Shown: positions 22,581 through 31,307, counted from the stretch's first letter. The stretch is DNA of 38,669 nt from Candidatus Taylorbacteria bacterium RIFCSPLOWO2_01_FULL_45_34b (GCA_001822675.1 MHRY01000013.1:2024-40692), one strand, 5' to 3'. The notes: a model not told the origin generated them from the sequence alone. Numbers and translations: made by a program.

Positions 22581-23134
22581 CTGCAAAAGCTACCAAAGTT
22601 TTAAGAGGAGAAAAATAAAATATTACCAAGGACTAACCTTGGGGATAAATGAACGAATATGTTCAGACGGGCTTCCGAAGCTTCACGAGCTTTGTTCCTA
22701 TGTCAAGGTTAAACCTTGACATTAAAACAGGAAAAAATAAATAAAAAGGGACCCTCTCCTGAAATCGAGAGGGTCTTGAGTGGCCGGCCAAAGCCGGTTT
22801 CGCCGTCGTTTTATTCCATTTAACTATGGCGAACACTGATCAACATGATTTTCTTCATATTTTCTTAGCCTAAAGATCGCCGACTCGAGAGACCTCCACA
22901 CGGAGTTGCTCGGAGTGACCCCAGGCCACATTTATAATATCAAAGGTACCTTGAAAATACAACAAGCGTGGACTATTACTAAAAACTAACCTTTGGGATA
23001 AAAAACTTTAAGATAAGAAAAGTGTCCCTAAGGTCGAACCTTTCTCCAGATCCAAGGTTCAACCTTGGAAAATTTCTTTTTTATCTTTTGTTTTTCTTAA
23101 AGCTAATGGAGCTTCGGCAGCTTTTGAAGCTCTC
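22581..23134. repeat. Intergenic region with palindromic repeats and a candidate ncRNA
   Basis: No protein gene is seen. AAGGTTNAACCTT-type palindromes or variants occur at 22626-22647, 22701-22721, 23030-23042 and 23052-23068. A fragment resembling the REP element of 37481-37530 (CGGGCTTCCGAAGCTTC) lies at 22669-22685. The candidate ncRNA occupies 22741-22927. Confidence 0.65.
22741..22927 (-). ncRNA. Candidate structured RNA of about 185 nt, unclassified
   Basis: On the minus strand TATTAT precedes a GTGG start at about 22927. Foldable segments include CTCC-GTGT-GGAG, TTCGCC pairing with GGCGAA, and CCGGC-TTTG-GCCGG. GTGG at the 5' end can pair with CCAC just before the terminator. Transcription would end at a 9-bp hairpin (22750-22775) with a T5 run. 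The middle TTCGCC could also pair with an upstream GGCGAT. It shows no signature of tmRNA, RNase P or SRP RNA. Size is like 6S RNA but I cannot confirm that. Confidence 0.45.
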
Positions 23135-24379
23135 CTACTCGTACCTCAAGGCATCGATCGGATTCTTGCGTGCCGCTTGGCGGGCGGGATACAAACCAAA
23201 CACAATACCAGTGACTGAAGAAACCAAAACCGCGGAGACGACTGCTGAAAATGGTAGGGCAAAAAACCATGTCGTCGCGACAATCTTTACCAAAATAACG
23301 TACACCAAACTGACCAAAAGCGCTCCGAATAAAATACCAACTACTCCCCCAACAAAGGTGAGCATGATAGATTCGAAAAGAAATTGAATGAGAATGTCGC
23401 GGTTGGTTGCGCCAAGCGCTTTACGGAGGCCGATTTCTTTTGTTCGCTCAACCACCGAGACAAGCATGATGTTCATGATGCCAATACCTCCAACAATAAG
23501 AGAGATCGAAGCGATGGCGCCGAGAAAAATCGTCATAATCGTAGTTATATTTCCAAGCAAAGACAGCGCGTCTTCTTGGGTGTTGACGGTAAAATCGTCT
23601 TTGTCCGGATCCGTAATGCGATGGTTTTGTCGGAGAATTGAAATCACCCGAGATTTGGCGAAATCGATGGTGTAGGCGTCCGCCGCCTCGACATTGACCA
23701 CGCTGTAATAATCCATGCCAAGAAGTTGTTTTTGAGCGACAGTAACCGGAATAATAATTAAATTATCCTGATCAACTCCGAAAGGGCCGAGACCTTTTTT
23801 ATCAAGCAGTCCCACAATCTTAAACGTAATATTTCTAAGCCGAACAGTTTTTCCGACCGGATCTTTCCCCCCAAAGAGCGTCGTCGCCAACTTCTCACCG
23901 ATGACCGCGACATGAGCATAGGAATCAACATCTGTGTCAGTAAAAAAACTGCCTTTCTTAAGCGCGAAATTGCGAATTTGGAAAAAGTCTTCGGTGGTAC
24001 CTTCAAAGGTAACCGTTGTGTCGTTGTTCTCAAAAACCACCTTGGCCTGACCACGCACTTCCGGCGCGGCTCTCGCAATTGACGGCTCGCGTTTGAAACT
24101 TTCAACATCTTGTTTCACCAACGTTTTAATAATCACACCTTGAACAGAGGCGGGTGAAGAAAACTTGGAACCCTTGGTCGCACCCGGGATAACAAAAATG
24201 AGATTTGAGCCGACTCCCTGCACTTGATCTAAAATAAGTTTCTGCGCGGAACTGCCGATCGACACAAGCAAAATGACCGAAGTAATACCAATGACAATAC
24301 CGAGCATGGTTAAAAGCGAGCGCACTTTGGCGTGCAATAATCCTTTAAAAGCAGTTTTGAAAGCATCGTGAAATTTCAT
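23135..24379 (-). CDS. ABC transporter permease, MacB/FtsX family
   Basis: This is the membrane subunit of a MacAB-like export or mechanotransmission complex. The 414 residues begin with MKFHDAFKTAFKGLLHAKVRSLLTMLGIVIGITSVILLVSIG, the first membrane helix. A large extracytoplasmic MacB_PCD domain follows (about 45-270). The FtsX block has three helices and the signature GGIGIMNIMLVSVVERTKEIGLRKALGATNRDI. It ends with FGLYPARQAARKNPIDALRYE, a typical family ending. The ATPase gene lies upstream on the same strand, beyond an AT-rich repeat. Confidence 0.95.
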   Translation of the reverse strand: MKFHDAFKTAFKGLLHAKVRSLLTMLGIVIGITSVILLVSIGSSAQKLILDQVQGVGSNLIFVIPGATKGSKFSSPASVQGVIIKTLVKQDVESFKREPSIARAAPEVRGQAKVVFENNDTTVTFEGTTEDFFQIRNFALKKGSFFTDTDVDSYAHVAVIGEKLATTLFGGKDPVGKTVRLRNITFKIVGLLDKKGLGPFGVDQDNLIIIPVTVAQKQLLGMDYYSVVNVEAADAYTIDFAKSRVISILRQNHRITDPDKDDFTVNTQEDALSLLGNITTIMTIFLGAIASISLIVGGIGIMNIMLVSVVERTKEIGLRKALGATNRDILIQFLFESIMLTFVGGVVGILFGALLVSLVYVILVKIVATTWFFALPFSAVVSAVLVSSVTGIVFGLYPARQAARKNPIDALRYE

Positions 24380-24384
24380 CAGAA

Positions 24385-24500
24385 TGAGCTTAAATTTTCA
24401 ATTTTTAATTTAAAATTTTCAATGAATTTCCAATGTTTAAATTTTCAAAATTGAGACATCTCGGGCTTTGATTGAAAATTGCAAAATTTTAAATTGAAAA
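24385..24500. repeat. AT-rich repeat between ATPase and permease genes
   Basis: Multiple direct and inverted copies of AAATTTTCAAT and AATTGAAAATT fill this gap. They can pair into a long hairpin and may reduce expression of the distal permease gene. Confidence 0.6.
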
Positions 24501-25208
24501 TTATTTCAGTAGTCCCGCGTGCTGATGTCTCTCCCTAATCGGTTCATCCACTTCTATTTCTCCATCTTTGAGCCTGATCAGTCTTCGCCCGAACTCTGCT
24601 GTATAGGTCTCGTGGGTTACCAAAATGATAGTCTTACCGTTATTGTTTAGCACCTCAAGAATTTCCATGACTTGCACGCCTGAATGCGAATCAAGGTTCC
24701 CCGTAGGTTCATCGGCAAAAATAATATCCGGATCATTAACGAGCGCGCGAGCGATAGCAACCCGCTGTTTCTGGCCACCGGAGAGACGCCCCGCGGTAGT
24801 GTTAATCTTTTCGGAAAGCCCGACGGCGGCGACCGCTTTTTCAATTACGCTTTGTCGCTTTGAAATATCCATGTCTGAATACAAAAGCGGCAATTCAATA
24901 TTTTCATACACCGTTGATGTGCCGAGCAGATTGAACGCCTGAAACACAAAGCCCATCTCTTTGTTTCTAATTCTGGCCAATTCAATATCCGACAAATCGC
25001 TCATCTTACGCCCAGAAAAAGTATACTGGCCGCCGGTCGGCCGATCGAGAAAACTTAAAATGTGGAGCAAGGTGGATTTACCGGAACCAGAAGGACCCAT
25101 GATCGACACAAACTCACCTTTTTTAATCTTGCACGAAACGCCACGAAGAGCGTCTGTCTTAACTTCGCCTTCCTCGTAGGTTTTCCAGAGTTTGTCTAGA
25201 CTAATCAT
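24501..25208 (-). CDS. ABC transporter ATP-binding protein, MacB/LolD type
   Basis: The 235-residue ATPase powers the adjacent permease. Walker A is GPSGSGKSTLL (about 38-48), followed by the Q-loop GFVFQAFNLL, the signature LSGGQKQRVAIARAL, Walker B IIFADEPTGNLDS and the H-loop LVTHE. The SxxE/NLLGTSTVYENIELPL phrasing is that of the LolD/MacB/FtsE group. The start ATG 25208 overlaps the stop of the upstream adaptor gene by 4 bp, so the two are translationally coupled. Confidence 0.96.
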   Translation of the reverse strand: MISLDKLWKTYEEGEVKTDALRGVSCKIKKGEFVSIMGPSGSGKSTLLHILSFLDRPTGGQYTFSGRKMSDLSDIELARIRNKEMGFVFQAFNLLGTSTVYENIELPLLYSDMDISKRQSVIEKAVAAVGLSEKINTTAGRLSGGQKQRVAIARALVNDPDIIFADEPTGNLDSHSGVQVMEILEVLNNNGKTIILVTHETYTAEFGRRLIRLKDGEIEVDEPIRERHQHAGLLK

Positions 25209-26755
25209 TTCGTTTTGAGTCCGACCAAAAGCACTTGATCTCCCTCTTTTAGACCTGCGGTAATTTCAACCTTCCCTTCCGCTCCCCGAAGTCCAAGCGT
25301 TACCGGCACTTCCACCTCTTTGCCGTTTATGATTTGTTTTACAAAAGTGCCTTCGTCGTTTTCTATAATCGCAACATCGGGAAGAGTTAAAACATTTTGT
25401 TTTTCCGCGGTTTTAATTTGGACATTAGCCGTCAATCCGCTCTTCATAGGCCTCGTCTCGCCGATAAACCGAATGGTTACCTTAAAATTAACCACACCGT
25501 CAATAATAGTTTCCGCGGGATCAACTAAGGCAACAACACCGCCAAAAATTTCACCCGAATAAGCGTCGATAGTAATCGAAACAATGTCACCAACCTTAAC
25601 ACGGCCAATATCAACTTCAGGTACATTCGCTTCAATTTCATACGCGCCTTCGCTCATGATAGTGACTACAATTTCTCCAGCAGGAGTGATCTCGCCGACA
25701 TGCGGACCAATTTTTGTGACTACACCGGCAAGTGGCGCGCGAATGGTCATTTTTGCAAATTGCACCTCGTAATTAAACACTTTGGCCGAGGCCTGCTCCA
25801 CCGCGGCTTCCTCGGCGGCAATTTCTTCAGGACTGCTACCGGCGAGCGAGAGCGCCAGTTGCTGTTTAGCAAGAGTAAGCGCAGACTCTTCGCCCCGAAC
25901 AGCCGACTCTGCGGACAAAAGATTCGAGGAAGCCGTGCCAACATTCGTTCGCGCGGCGGCGATATCAGCCTTCCATCCATCAATAGTGTTTTGGCTCACG
26001 GTCGGACTTGGAGAAAGAGCGTTAACTACTCGAGACAGATCGTTTAGAAAAAATCCGATAAGAGAAAGTGTCTCCTTTGAAAGAAAAATCATGGAGGTGA
26101 TATTTGAAACGGTGAGCGTTGGAAGGGGTGCTTCGAAGTCAGATAATTTTTTCTCTAGAATTACCCGGCCGTTGATCAAACTATTTTTTAGTTCAGGGTT
26201 ATACACAAAAAAGTTAAGCTCCGGATTAGCACTACGAGGATTGCTAAAAAATTGATCGGCTTTATTCCTAACGGCATCGTCTGCTTTTGAATAGGCGTCC
26301 CTCACGCTTTCCACCAACGCTTGCTTGGAATCTTGGAGTGCTGTTTCTCCATTTCGAACTTTTACTTCTTCGACGGCAATTTCTTCAAGCCGAGTCCCTC
26401 GCCGAAGTTCGGAAAATTTTGCTTCCGCGGCCTTAAGAGAAGCTTTTGCTTCAAGAAAACCGGCATACGTCTCTTCACTGTCTTGACGAACCAATTCTTC
26501 CCCCGCCGCGACTCTCTTTCCAACAACCGTTCGAATTGCCGCGACCTTGCCCGTTTTTTCAAAAGCTAACTCGACTTCCTCAAGAGCTTTAACTTGACCG
26601 GTCAAAGTTACCACTTCCGAAACAGAGGAGCGGGAAACAGCGACAAGAGAAGCTTGATCGCCACCCTTTTTGGCAAACAGAGTGCCCAAAATGCCACCGG
26701 CCAAAAGGCCTATTCCAGCAAGAGAAATAAGGACTTTTTTAGAATAAACAGCCAT
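25205..26755 (-). CDS. HlyD/MacA-like periplasmic adaptor (membrane fusion) protein
   Basis: This adaptor links the MacB-like transporter to the outside. From ATG 26755 (MAVYSKKVLISLAGIGLLAGG) it has 516 residues and an N-terminal membrane anchor. A lipoyl/barrel part follows (SSVSEVVTLTGQVKALEEVELAFEKTGKVAAI), then a long coiled-coil hairpin (about 90-330, rich in EAKASLKAAEAKF and EIAAEEAAVEQASAKVF). The second barrel half reads MTIRAPLAGVVTKIGPHVGEITPAGEIVVTIM, and the beta-barrel VGDIVSITIDAYSG. The hairpin is long for a MacA, implying a tall complex. In an organism with no evident outer membrane genes here, the partner is unclear. It is coupled to the ATPase gene. Confidence 0.92.
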   Translation of the reverse strand: MAVYSKKVLISLAGIGLLAGGILGTLFAKKGGDQASLVAVSRSSVSEVVTLTGQVKALEEVELAFEKTGKVAAIRTVVGKRVAAGEELVRQDSEETYAGFLEAKASLKAAEAKFSELRRGTRLEEIAVEEVKVRNGETALQDSKQALVESVRDAYSKADDAVRNKADQFFSNPRSANPELNFFVYNPELKNSLINGRVILEKKLSDFEAPLPTLTVSNITSMIFLSKETLSLIGFFLNDLSRVVNALSPSPTVSQNTIDGWKADIAAARTNVGTASSNLLSAESAVRGEESALTLAKQQLALSLAGSSPEEIAAEEAAVEQASAKVFNYEVQFAKMTIRAPLAGVVTKIGPHVGEITPAGEIVVTIMSEGAYEIEANVPEVDIGRVKVGDIVSITIDAYSGEIFGGVVALVDPAETIIDGVVNFKVTIRFIGETRPMKSGLTANVQIKTAEKQNVLTLPDVAIIENDEGTFVKQIINGKEVEVPVTLGLRGAEGKVEITAGLKEGDQVLLVGLKTK

Positions 26756-26850
26756 AATCTGAATTAAAATGCCCCGAGAGTATAACACAAAAAATCGACT
26801 TCGCTAGGGGAACCCTTGCCTTGACCAAAAAGGCTGTGTTACACTTTAAA

Positions 26851-26951
26851 GTGGCAGTTCCTACAGCTTTTGGGAATTGCTGCTTCTGACCAGAGTGCGG
26901 TTCCACGATGGAACCACACGAGTCCTGCCAACTGTTTTGGCAGGATTTTTT
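26851..26951 (+). ncRNA. Candidate small RNA of about 100 nt with three hairpins
   Basis: TTGCCT at 26816 and TACACT at 26840 (18-nt spacer) could be the promoter. The RNA would fold as GGCAGTTCC/GGAATTGCT (9 bp with G-U pairs), GGTTCCA-CGA-TGGAACC with an outer GTG/CAC, and the terminator. No open frame or downstream plus-strand gene is present. The 5' GGCAG is also complementary to CTGCC in the terminator stem. No known RNA family is recognised. Confidence 0.5.
26923..26951 (+). terminator. Intrinsic terminator of the candidate small RNA
   Basis: TCCTGCCA, 7 nt, TGGCAGGA, then T6. This is a strong plus-strand terminator although no plus-strand protein gene precedes it. Confidence 0.85.
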
Positions 26952-26980
26952 ATCTCTTACGATATATCGTAAGAGATAAA
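26949..26980. repeat. Perfect 32-bp palindrome
   Basis: TTTATCTCTTACGATA and its exact reverse complement meet without a loop. The central 20 bp are the same as the palindrome inside the rt gene at 6040-6059. It lies between the candidate small RNA and the end of the large surface-protein gene. Confidence 0.85.
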
Positions 26981-27035
26981 TTTTCTATCTTCAATTCTAC
27001 GTTGCAAAACTTCGGACAACCTCCTCTTAAGACTC

Positions 27036-29699
27036 TCAAAAACTAGCGAATGAGTTCCGAAACCCTCCACTATAAAACCGGTTGAGTGAGATTCCAACAA
27101 GCGCCAAAATAAGAGCGGCGAGATCCATTCCCCGATACAAAGGAATCGGTTTTGTGGTAACAACAATGGCTGTTCCTCCGCCGCCGCCAAACAACTGGTT
27201 GGGACCTCCGAAGTCAACCGGGAATGTGGGCGTGAGTGGCGGGAAATTTGAATTCAAATTTTTCAAATCATTTTCGTTTGTCACTTCAACTACTGGAGGT
27301 TTTATAATTCGATCGATGGTGGTGGTTGCTGGGGCTTCTTCTATCTCTTCTGGCGGCTCAACTATAATCGGGATCTCCGGAATCTGGTCTGGCGCGAGAA
27401 TAATAATAGAACTCGTCGCGATATTTGAATCGGCGTTATTGCCGTAAAAGGGATTCAGGATAGGGCTCCGGCCGACAGCTTTGACTTGCGCGAAGTTTGT
27501 ATAGCGGCCCGGTGGCGCATCGGGATTAAAAAACGTGCCATAATTTACTGTAATTTCCTCGTCCGGCAAAATGGTGCCAAGATCAAAATTTTCTTGTCCA
27601 ACCACCTCCCCCGCCTCATTTTTGAGAACATCTTCCAGGACGGCATGATAAGCTGGCCCGCCTCTGTTTTCAATCGTAATTGTGTACCCGACCGTGGACG
27701 AAGCGTTCACGCCAAACGGCGCGTTATTAAGTTTTTTAACGGAAAGAGCGGCCTCGGGCGTGAAGTTAACCGTCACGCCATCCTGCGCCAAAATATTACT
27801 GTGCACTAAAAGACTGGCGTAATCCGCGTTATCAGCTGTATCGCCATCCGGTTCATATGAATAAACCCTGGCTTGATTCGCAACGTTTGTATTGCCATAT
27901 TGCGCGTCGCGGCTGATTTGCGCGCTATATGTAAATTCTTTGACCGCGCCAGCCGGAATCCCCCCCAAATCGAACCTGTCAGGGTCGGTTCCCGCCAAAG
28001 TTGATCCGGCTTGGAAACCCCTGAAAGAAACAAGTCTGCTATTAAAACGATTCTCCAAAATGACATTGGACGCATCGGCGTCACCCCTGTTTGCTATCGT
28101 AAATTTGTAGTCAACTGAGGAACCGGGCTCCACTCCTTCCGGCTTCGCCATAATTTCCGTACCCACCCAAAGATCCGGCCGGCCGAAAGCGACATTACCC
28201 GACCAATTACCGAAAATATTAAAAACAGCCAAAATCCAGTTTCTGCCAAAAATATTTGTGTTCGCAAGATTAACAATGTTGGCCGCGGCGTAAGCGTCAC
28301 CAGTCGCAACCGCGGCGCCGGAATCGCCTTTGGCCTTGTTAGCGCCGGTTAAAGCGTACACCGTGACATTATTTTTTATGCTGGCATCATTTTTGTTTGT
28401 AACGGAAATGCTTGCCCCGCTATCACTATTGTTACTTTCACTCCCATCCGTCCCGCCAGAAATCTGTTGGTTAGCGGTATCTTCATCGTACATAATCTGC
28501 AAACCTTCCTCGGTTTCCTGCCAAGACATGCCGGGGGGAGCACTGAAAACGTTCCCTGTCCAATTACCAAAAACTCGAAAAACAACAAGAAAAGAATCGG
28601 AACCGAAAAAATTTTTATTAACGCTGTTTACCACGTTGCTAGACGACACAGCTTCTCCCGTGTGAATCGAGGCGCCACCTCCTTCGGTTTCTGCTCCATT
28701 TCCGCCAGTGTCGGAAACAACACCCACTCCATTTTCCACATTGGCGCTGTTTTCACTACCAACTGAAACGGAAGACCCGCCGCCATTGCTATTTTGGTTA
28801 AGAGACGGTGCCGCCGGATTGAAAAATTTGCTCCAATACTCTTTGCCCGGCAAAACCAAATCTCCGCCCCAGTCGCCTAGATTATTGAAGGCGACGACCA
28901 TGTAGCTTGAATTGGTGATATTGGTATTAGCAATATTGACCAAGTTGACTCCAGCAAAAGCCTCGCCGGTATCTATAAAAGCATTGTCGCCCTCCGCCCC
29001 ATTACTGCCGGTTGAAGCCCTGGCAATAATATTGTTTGTGACTGAAGCGGTGGAAGATGAATTTAAATTAACGGAAGATGGAAAGAAAGCGCAATTCCCG
29101 CCACAAGGAATGGTCGGGTTGGAGTTCCCGGACATAAGAGGACGCGTATCAATTGTCCCAACTTCGCCGAATAAACCGTTAAGCAAGAGGATAAAACCTT
29201 GCGAATTAAAAATAGTAGTATTGACAACATTCGCGATGTTGACAGTCGACACCGCGTTGCCGGTTGAAACGGTTGCGTCGCCGCTATTCGAAGTGGCGCT
29301 GTTGTCGCCAGTTGAAGCCGTACCCGAAGCGTTATTTAAGACTTCGGCTTCGTTTAGAATATCGGCGCTTACCGTTGTCGGCGTCGTGGTCGCGGAAGAT
29401 TCCGAATTTTGCGCTTGCCCTTGTTCGCTTGCCGGAAGCGACTCGCCCGAAGTTTGCTCGGGAGTAGTCGAGGGGTTGGTTGCGGTGGTATTAACCACAT
29501 TCACCGCATCCGTGACCGAAACGGCGTCGCCGGTTGTAATTGTAGCATCGCCGCTTGGACTAGAAGAATTCTCGACTGGGGAGGTAGTCGTGGACGCGGA
29601 ACTCGTTGGATCTTCAGCAAAAACAAAACTAGCCGGCGTTGTCGCCAAAAGCATTGAAAACATGAGTATTCCCGACAGTTTTTTCTTGAAATTTTTCAC
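27036..29699 (-). CDS. Large secreted surface protein with TGDA-type repeats and DUF11-like domains
   Basis: The 887-residue protein has a signal peptide (MKNFKKKLSGILMFSMLLATTPASFVFA). A Ser/Thr-rich stretch follows, then repeated modules around 50-70, 140-180, 240-280, 345-385 and 465-505. Each runs as A-TGDA-A--N-VN--NTNI followed by a hydrophobic F-N-FGNW-G phrase. Two DUF11-like beta domains follow (about 512-635 and 645-765). The C-terminus has a Pro/Glu-rich linker and a membrane helix (LAALILALVGISLNRF) with a short Arg-containing tail, so it is probably anchored at the cell surface. No sortase LPxTG motif is seen. Two smaller secreted proteins with similar style lie upstream on the same strand. 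Confidence 0.85.
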   Translation of the reverse strand: MKNFKKKLSGILMFSMLLATTPASFVFAEDPTSSASTTTSPVENSSSPSGDATITTGDAVSVTDAVNVVNTTATNPSTTPEQTSGESLPASEQGQAQNSESSATTTPTTVSADILNEAEVLNNASGTASTGDNSATSNSGDATVSTGNAVSTVNIANVVNTTIFNSQGFILLLNGLFGEVGTIDTRPLMSGNSNPTIPCGGNCAFFPSSVNLNSSSTASVTNNIIARASTGSNGAEGDNAFIDTGEAFAGVNLVNIANTNITNSSYMVVAFNNLGDWGGDLVLPGKEYWSKFFNPAAPSLNQNSNGGGSSVSVGSENSANVENGVGVVSDTGGNGAETEGGGASIHTGEAVSSSNVVNSVNKNFFGSDSFLVVFRVFGNWTGNVFSAPPGMSWQETEEGLQIMYDEDTANQQISGGTDGSESNNSDSGASISVTNKNDASIKNNVTVYALTGANKAKGDSGAAVATGDAYAAANIVNLANTNIFGRNWILAVFNIFGNWSGNVAFGRPDLWVGTEIMAKPEGVEPGSSVDYKFTIANRGDADASNVILENRFNSRLVSFRGFQAGSTLAGTDPDRFDLGGIPAGAVKEFTYSAQISRDAQYGNTNVANQARVYSYEPDGDTADNADYASLLVHSNILAQDGVTVNFTPEAALSVKKLNNAPFGVNASSTVGYTITIENRGGPAYHAVLEDVLKNEAGEVVGQENFDLGTILPDEEITVNYGTFFNPDAPPGRYTNFAQVKAVGRSPILNPFYGNNADSNIATSSIIILAPDQIPEIPIIVEPPEEIEEAPATTTIDRIIKPPVVEVTNENDLKNLNSNFPPLTPTFPVDFGGPNQLFGGGGGTAIVVTTKPIPLYRGMDLAALILALVGISLNRFYSGGFRNSFASF

Positions 29700-29760
29700 G
29701 CTTCTTAAATAAAATTAACTACTCGCTGTAGACTTGAGATGTCTACAGCTTTATCGATCA

Positions 29761-30507
29761 TCAGCGCCTGAAAATTGAAAAGATATTTTTAAGGAAGTCT
29801 CGAATCGCTTCCTGGATGTTCCTGCCAAACTCCTCTCTGCCAGCAATAGCCGTATCGGCGGATGTCGCTTCTACCAAAACGTCCGGGCTGGAAGTCGTGG
29901 CGAAAGTATCGCGAGTGTCAACATCATCGGTATCATCTGTATCATCATCTTTGTCGCCCCAAAACGGCCAGAATTTTGAAAACCAACTGCCTTTTTCTTT
30001 AATCCGCGTTTCTTCTCCACTATTTTCATCTTCATCAGAAGTCGACGTAGCTACGCTAGACGTACCGCTATGGACCTCCACCTTGATCTTCGTTCTAACC
30101 GTTCCGCTGGTATTTTCAAATTCCTTTTCGACGTCCGCTTCGCCTTCGTATGAATCATAAACGTCCTCTACGACCTCGCCGTTCACTTCCGTCTTAACTC
30201 GCACTTCCGCTTTGGCGGAACCGCCTGTTATAGAGCCAGCATCTTTACCGATGGAAGTTGACGGTCTGCCAATTTGCGCCGCGTCATCACCAGAAATGTT
30301 TTGACCGCCGGAATTGGCCGAGATGGATATGTCATTGGTAATAGAAACGCCTCCGCTTCCGTCATTAAATACGGAAACTTCTGAAGATTCTTCAAGGTTC
30401 AACCTTGAAGACAACTGCGAAAAGTCCTCTCTCGCCGAAACAAAATCGGCTGTGAAAAGAGCTATTCCAAGCAAACCTATGAAAAATATCGTTCGTCGAA
30501 AACCCAT
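29761..30507 (-). CDS. Secreted acidic protein of unknown function
   Basis: From ATG 30507 (MGFRRTIFFIGLLGIALFTADFVSA, a signal peptide) the protein has 248 residues. The frame extends to 30615, but that lead is unlike a signal peptide. The mature part has GSGGVSITNDISISANSGGQNISG, a beta-rich middle (KAEVRVKTEVNGEVVEDVYDSYEG), and an acidic Asp-rich segment (DKDDDTDDTDDVDTRD). The C-terminus is amphipathic (FGRNIQEAIRDFLKNIFSIFRR) and could touch the membrane. The family is not recognised. It lies between two TGDA-type secreted proteins, suggesting a shared surface role. Confidence 0.7.
   Translation of the reverse strand: MGFRRTIFFIGLLGIALFTADFVSAREDFSQLSSRLNLEESSEVSVFNDGSGGVSITNDISISANSGGQNISGDDAAQIGRPSTSIGKDAGSITGGSAKAEVRVKTEVNGEVVEDVYDSYEGEADVEKEFENTSGTVRTKIKVEVHSGTSSVATSTSDEDENSGEETRIKEKGSWFSKFWPFWGDKDDDTDDTDDVDTRDTFATTSSPDVLVEATSADTAIAGREEFGRNIQEAIRDFLKNIFSIFRR
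30391..30409. repeat. AAGGTTCAACCTT palindrome inside a coding sequence
   Basis: TTCAAGGTTCAACCTTGAA is an inverted repeat in the gene for the acidic secreted protein, encoding SSRLNLEE right after the signal peptide. The encoded RLNL matches that of the palindrome in argS. Confidence 0.75.
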
Positions 30508-30650
30508 AATGTAATCGAGGGGGCAACTCTCCAATGTCCCTCGCCACCGAGCTCCTGTCACAAGCAGAAGCTCGATTCGCGAAGAGAGAAACTTATGAAA
30601 AAATAAGAAAGTCAAATTTCAGAGAAGTTTCTCAACTTCAAACACCGTTA

Positions 30651-31307
30651 TTAGATCTTGCGAACGCGAATAACGGTCGAGTTGACAACACTGCCAACAC
30701 TTGAGGTCGCCTTAGCTTCGCCTGCCGTGACCGTACCGCCATTACCACCATCGGAATCAGTGGTGCCGCCACCGGTCGTGTTGTTATCGTCCTTGTCACC
30801 GTTGATGTTGCCACTGTCCTTCACTTTGGTCGTAGCGCTGCCGCCGTCTGTTGAATTCAAACCGGTGTCAGCCAACGTACCCACCTCATTCACAACAGTG
30901 GTGTTCTTATTCTTCACACGAACATCAATATCACCCTTGCAACCGCACTCGGTCTTGACCTTAATGTCGGTTGAATTAACATCGTTCCACACGGTTGAAT
31001 CTGCCTTAGCTTTGCCTGTCGTGACCGTACCGCCATTACCACCATCGGAATCAGTGGTGCCGCCACCGGTCGTGTTGTTATCGTCCTTGTTGCCGTTGAT
31101 GTTTCCGCTATTCTTTACCTTAGTGGTTGCGCTACCGCCGTCGGCAGTATTACCGCCAGTGTATGCGCCCGTGGAGACACCATTTACAACAGTGGTGCCG
31201 CTATTCTTCACGTAAACATCAATGTCAGATGCCCAGTGAGAAGCAAAAGCTGGCGAAGCCGCAACAAACATCGCGGCCGCCGCAATTCCTGCAATAACTT
31301 TATTCAT
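30651..31307 (-). CDS. Secreted low-complexity protein with two tandem 98-residue repeats
   Basis: A 218-residue protein with a signal peptide (MNKVIAGIAAAAMFVAASPAFA) and two repeats of about 98 residues. Each has a DIDVYVKNSGTTVVNGV-like start, GGSATTKVKNSGNING, KDDNNTTGGGTTDSDGGNGGTVT and a TGKAKA--N-VNST ending. The wording relates it to the TGDA modules of the 887-residue protein. One CGCKGD lies between the repeats. It is rich in Gly, Asn, Asp and Thr with no aromatic core, so a fibre, matrix or cell-surface coat is more likely than an enzyme. A long leader with hairpins precedes it. Confidence 0.8.
   Translation of the reverse strand: MNKVIAGIAAAAMFVAASPAFASHWASDIDVYVKNSGTTVVNGVSTGAYTGGNTADGGSATTKVKNSGNINGNKDDNNTTGGGTTDSDGGNGGTVTTGKAKADSTVWNDVNSTDIKVKTECGCKGDIDVRVKNKNTTVVNEVGTLADTGLNSTDGGSATTKVKDSGNINGDKDDNNTTGGGTTDSDGGNGGTVTAGEAKATSSVGSVVNSTVIRVRKI
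30726..30796. repeat. Internal direct repeat, copy 1
   Basis: About 70 bp are identical to 31020-31090, 294 bp (98 codons) away, in the two-repeat secreted protein gene. Identity at silent positions implies recent duplication or gene conversion. Confidence 0.8.
31020..31090. repeat. Internal direct repeat, copy 2
   Basis: This is the partner of 30726-30796, in the same orientation. Confidence 0.8.

Noticed and set aside
22741-22927. Identification of the structured RNA as tmRNA, RNase P RNA or SRP RNA
   Set aside because: No tRNA-like ends, no RNase P conserved P4 sequence and no SRP GGAAGNAGC-type loop were found.
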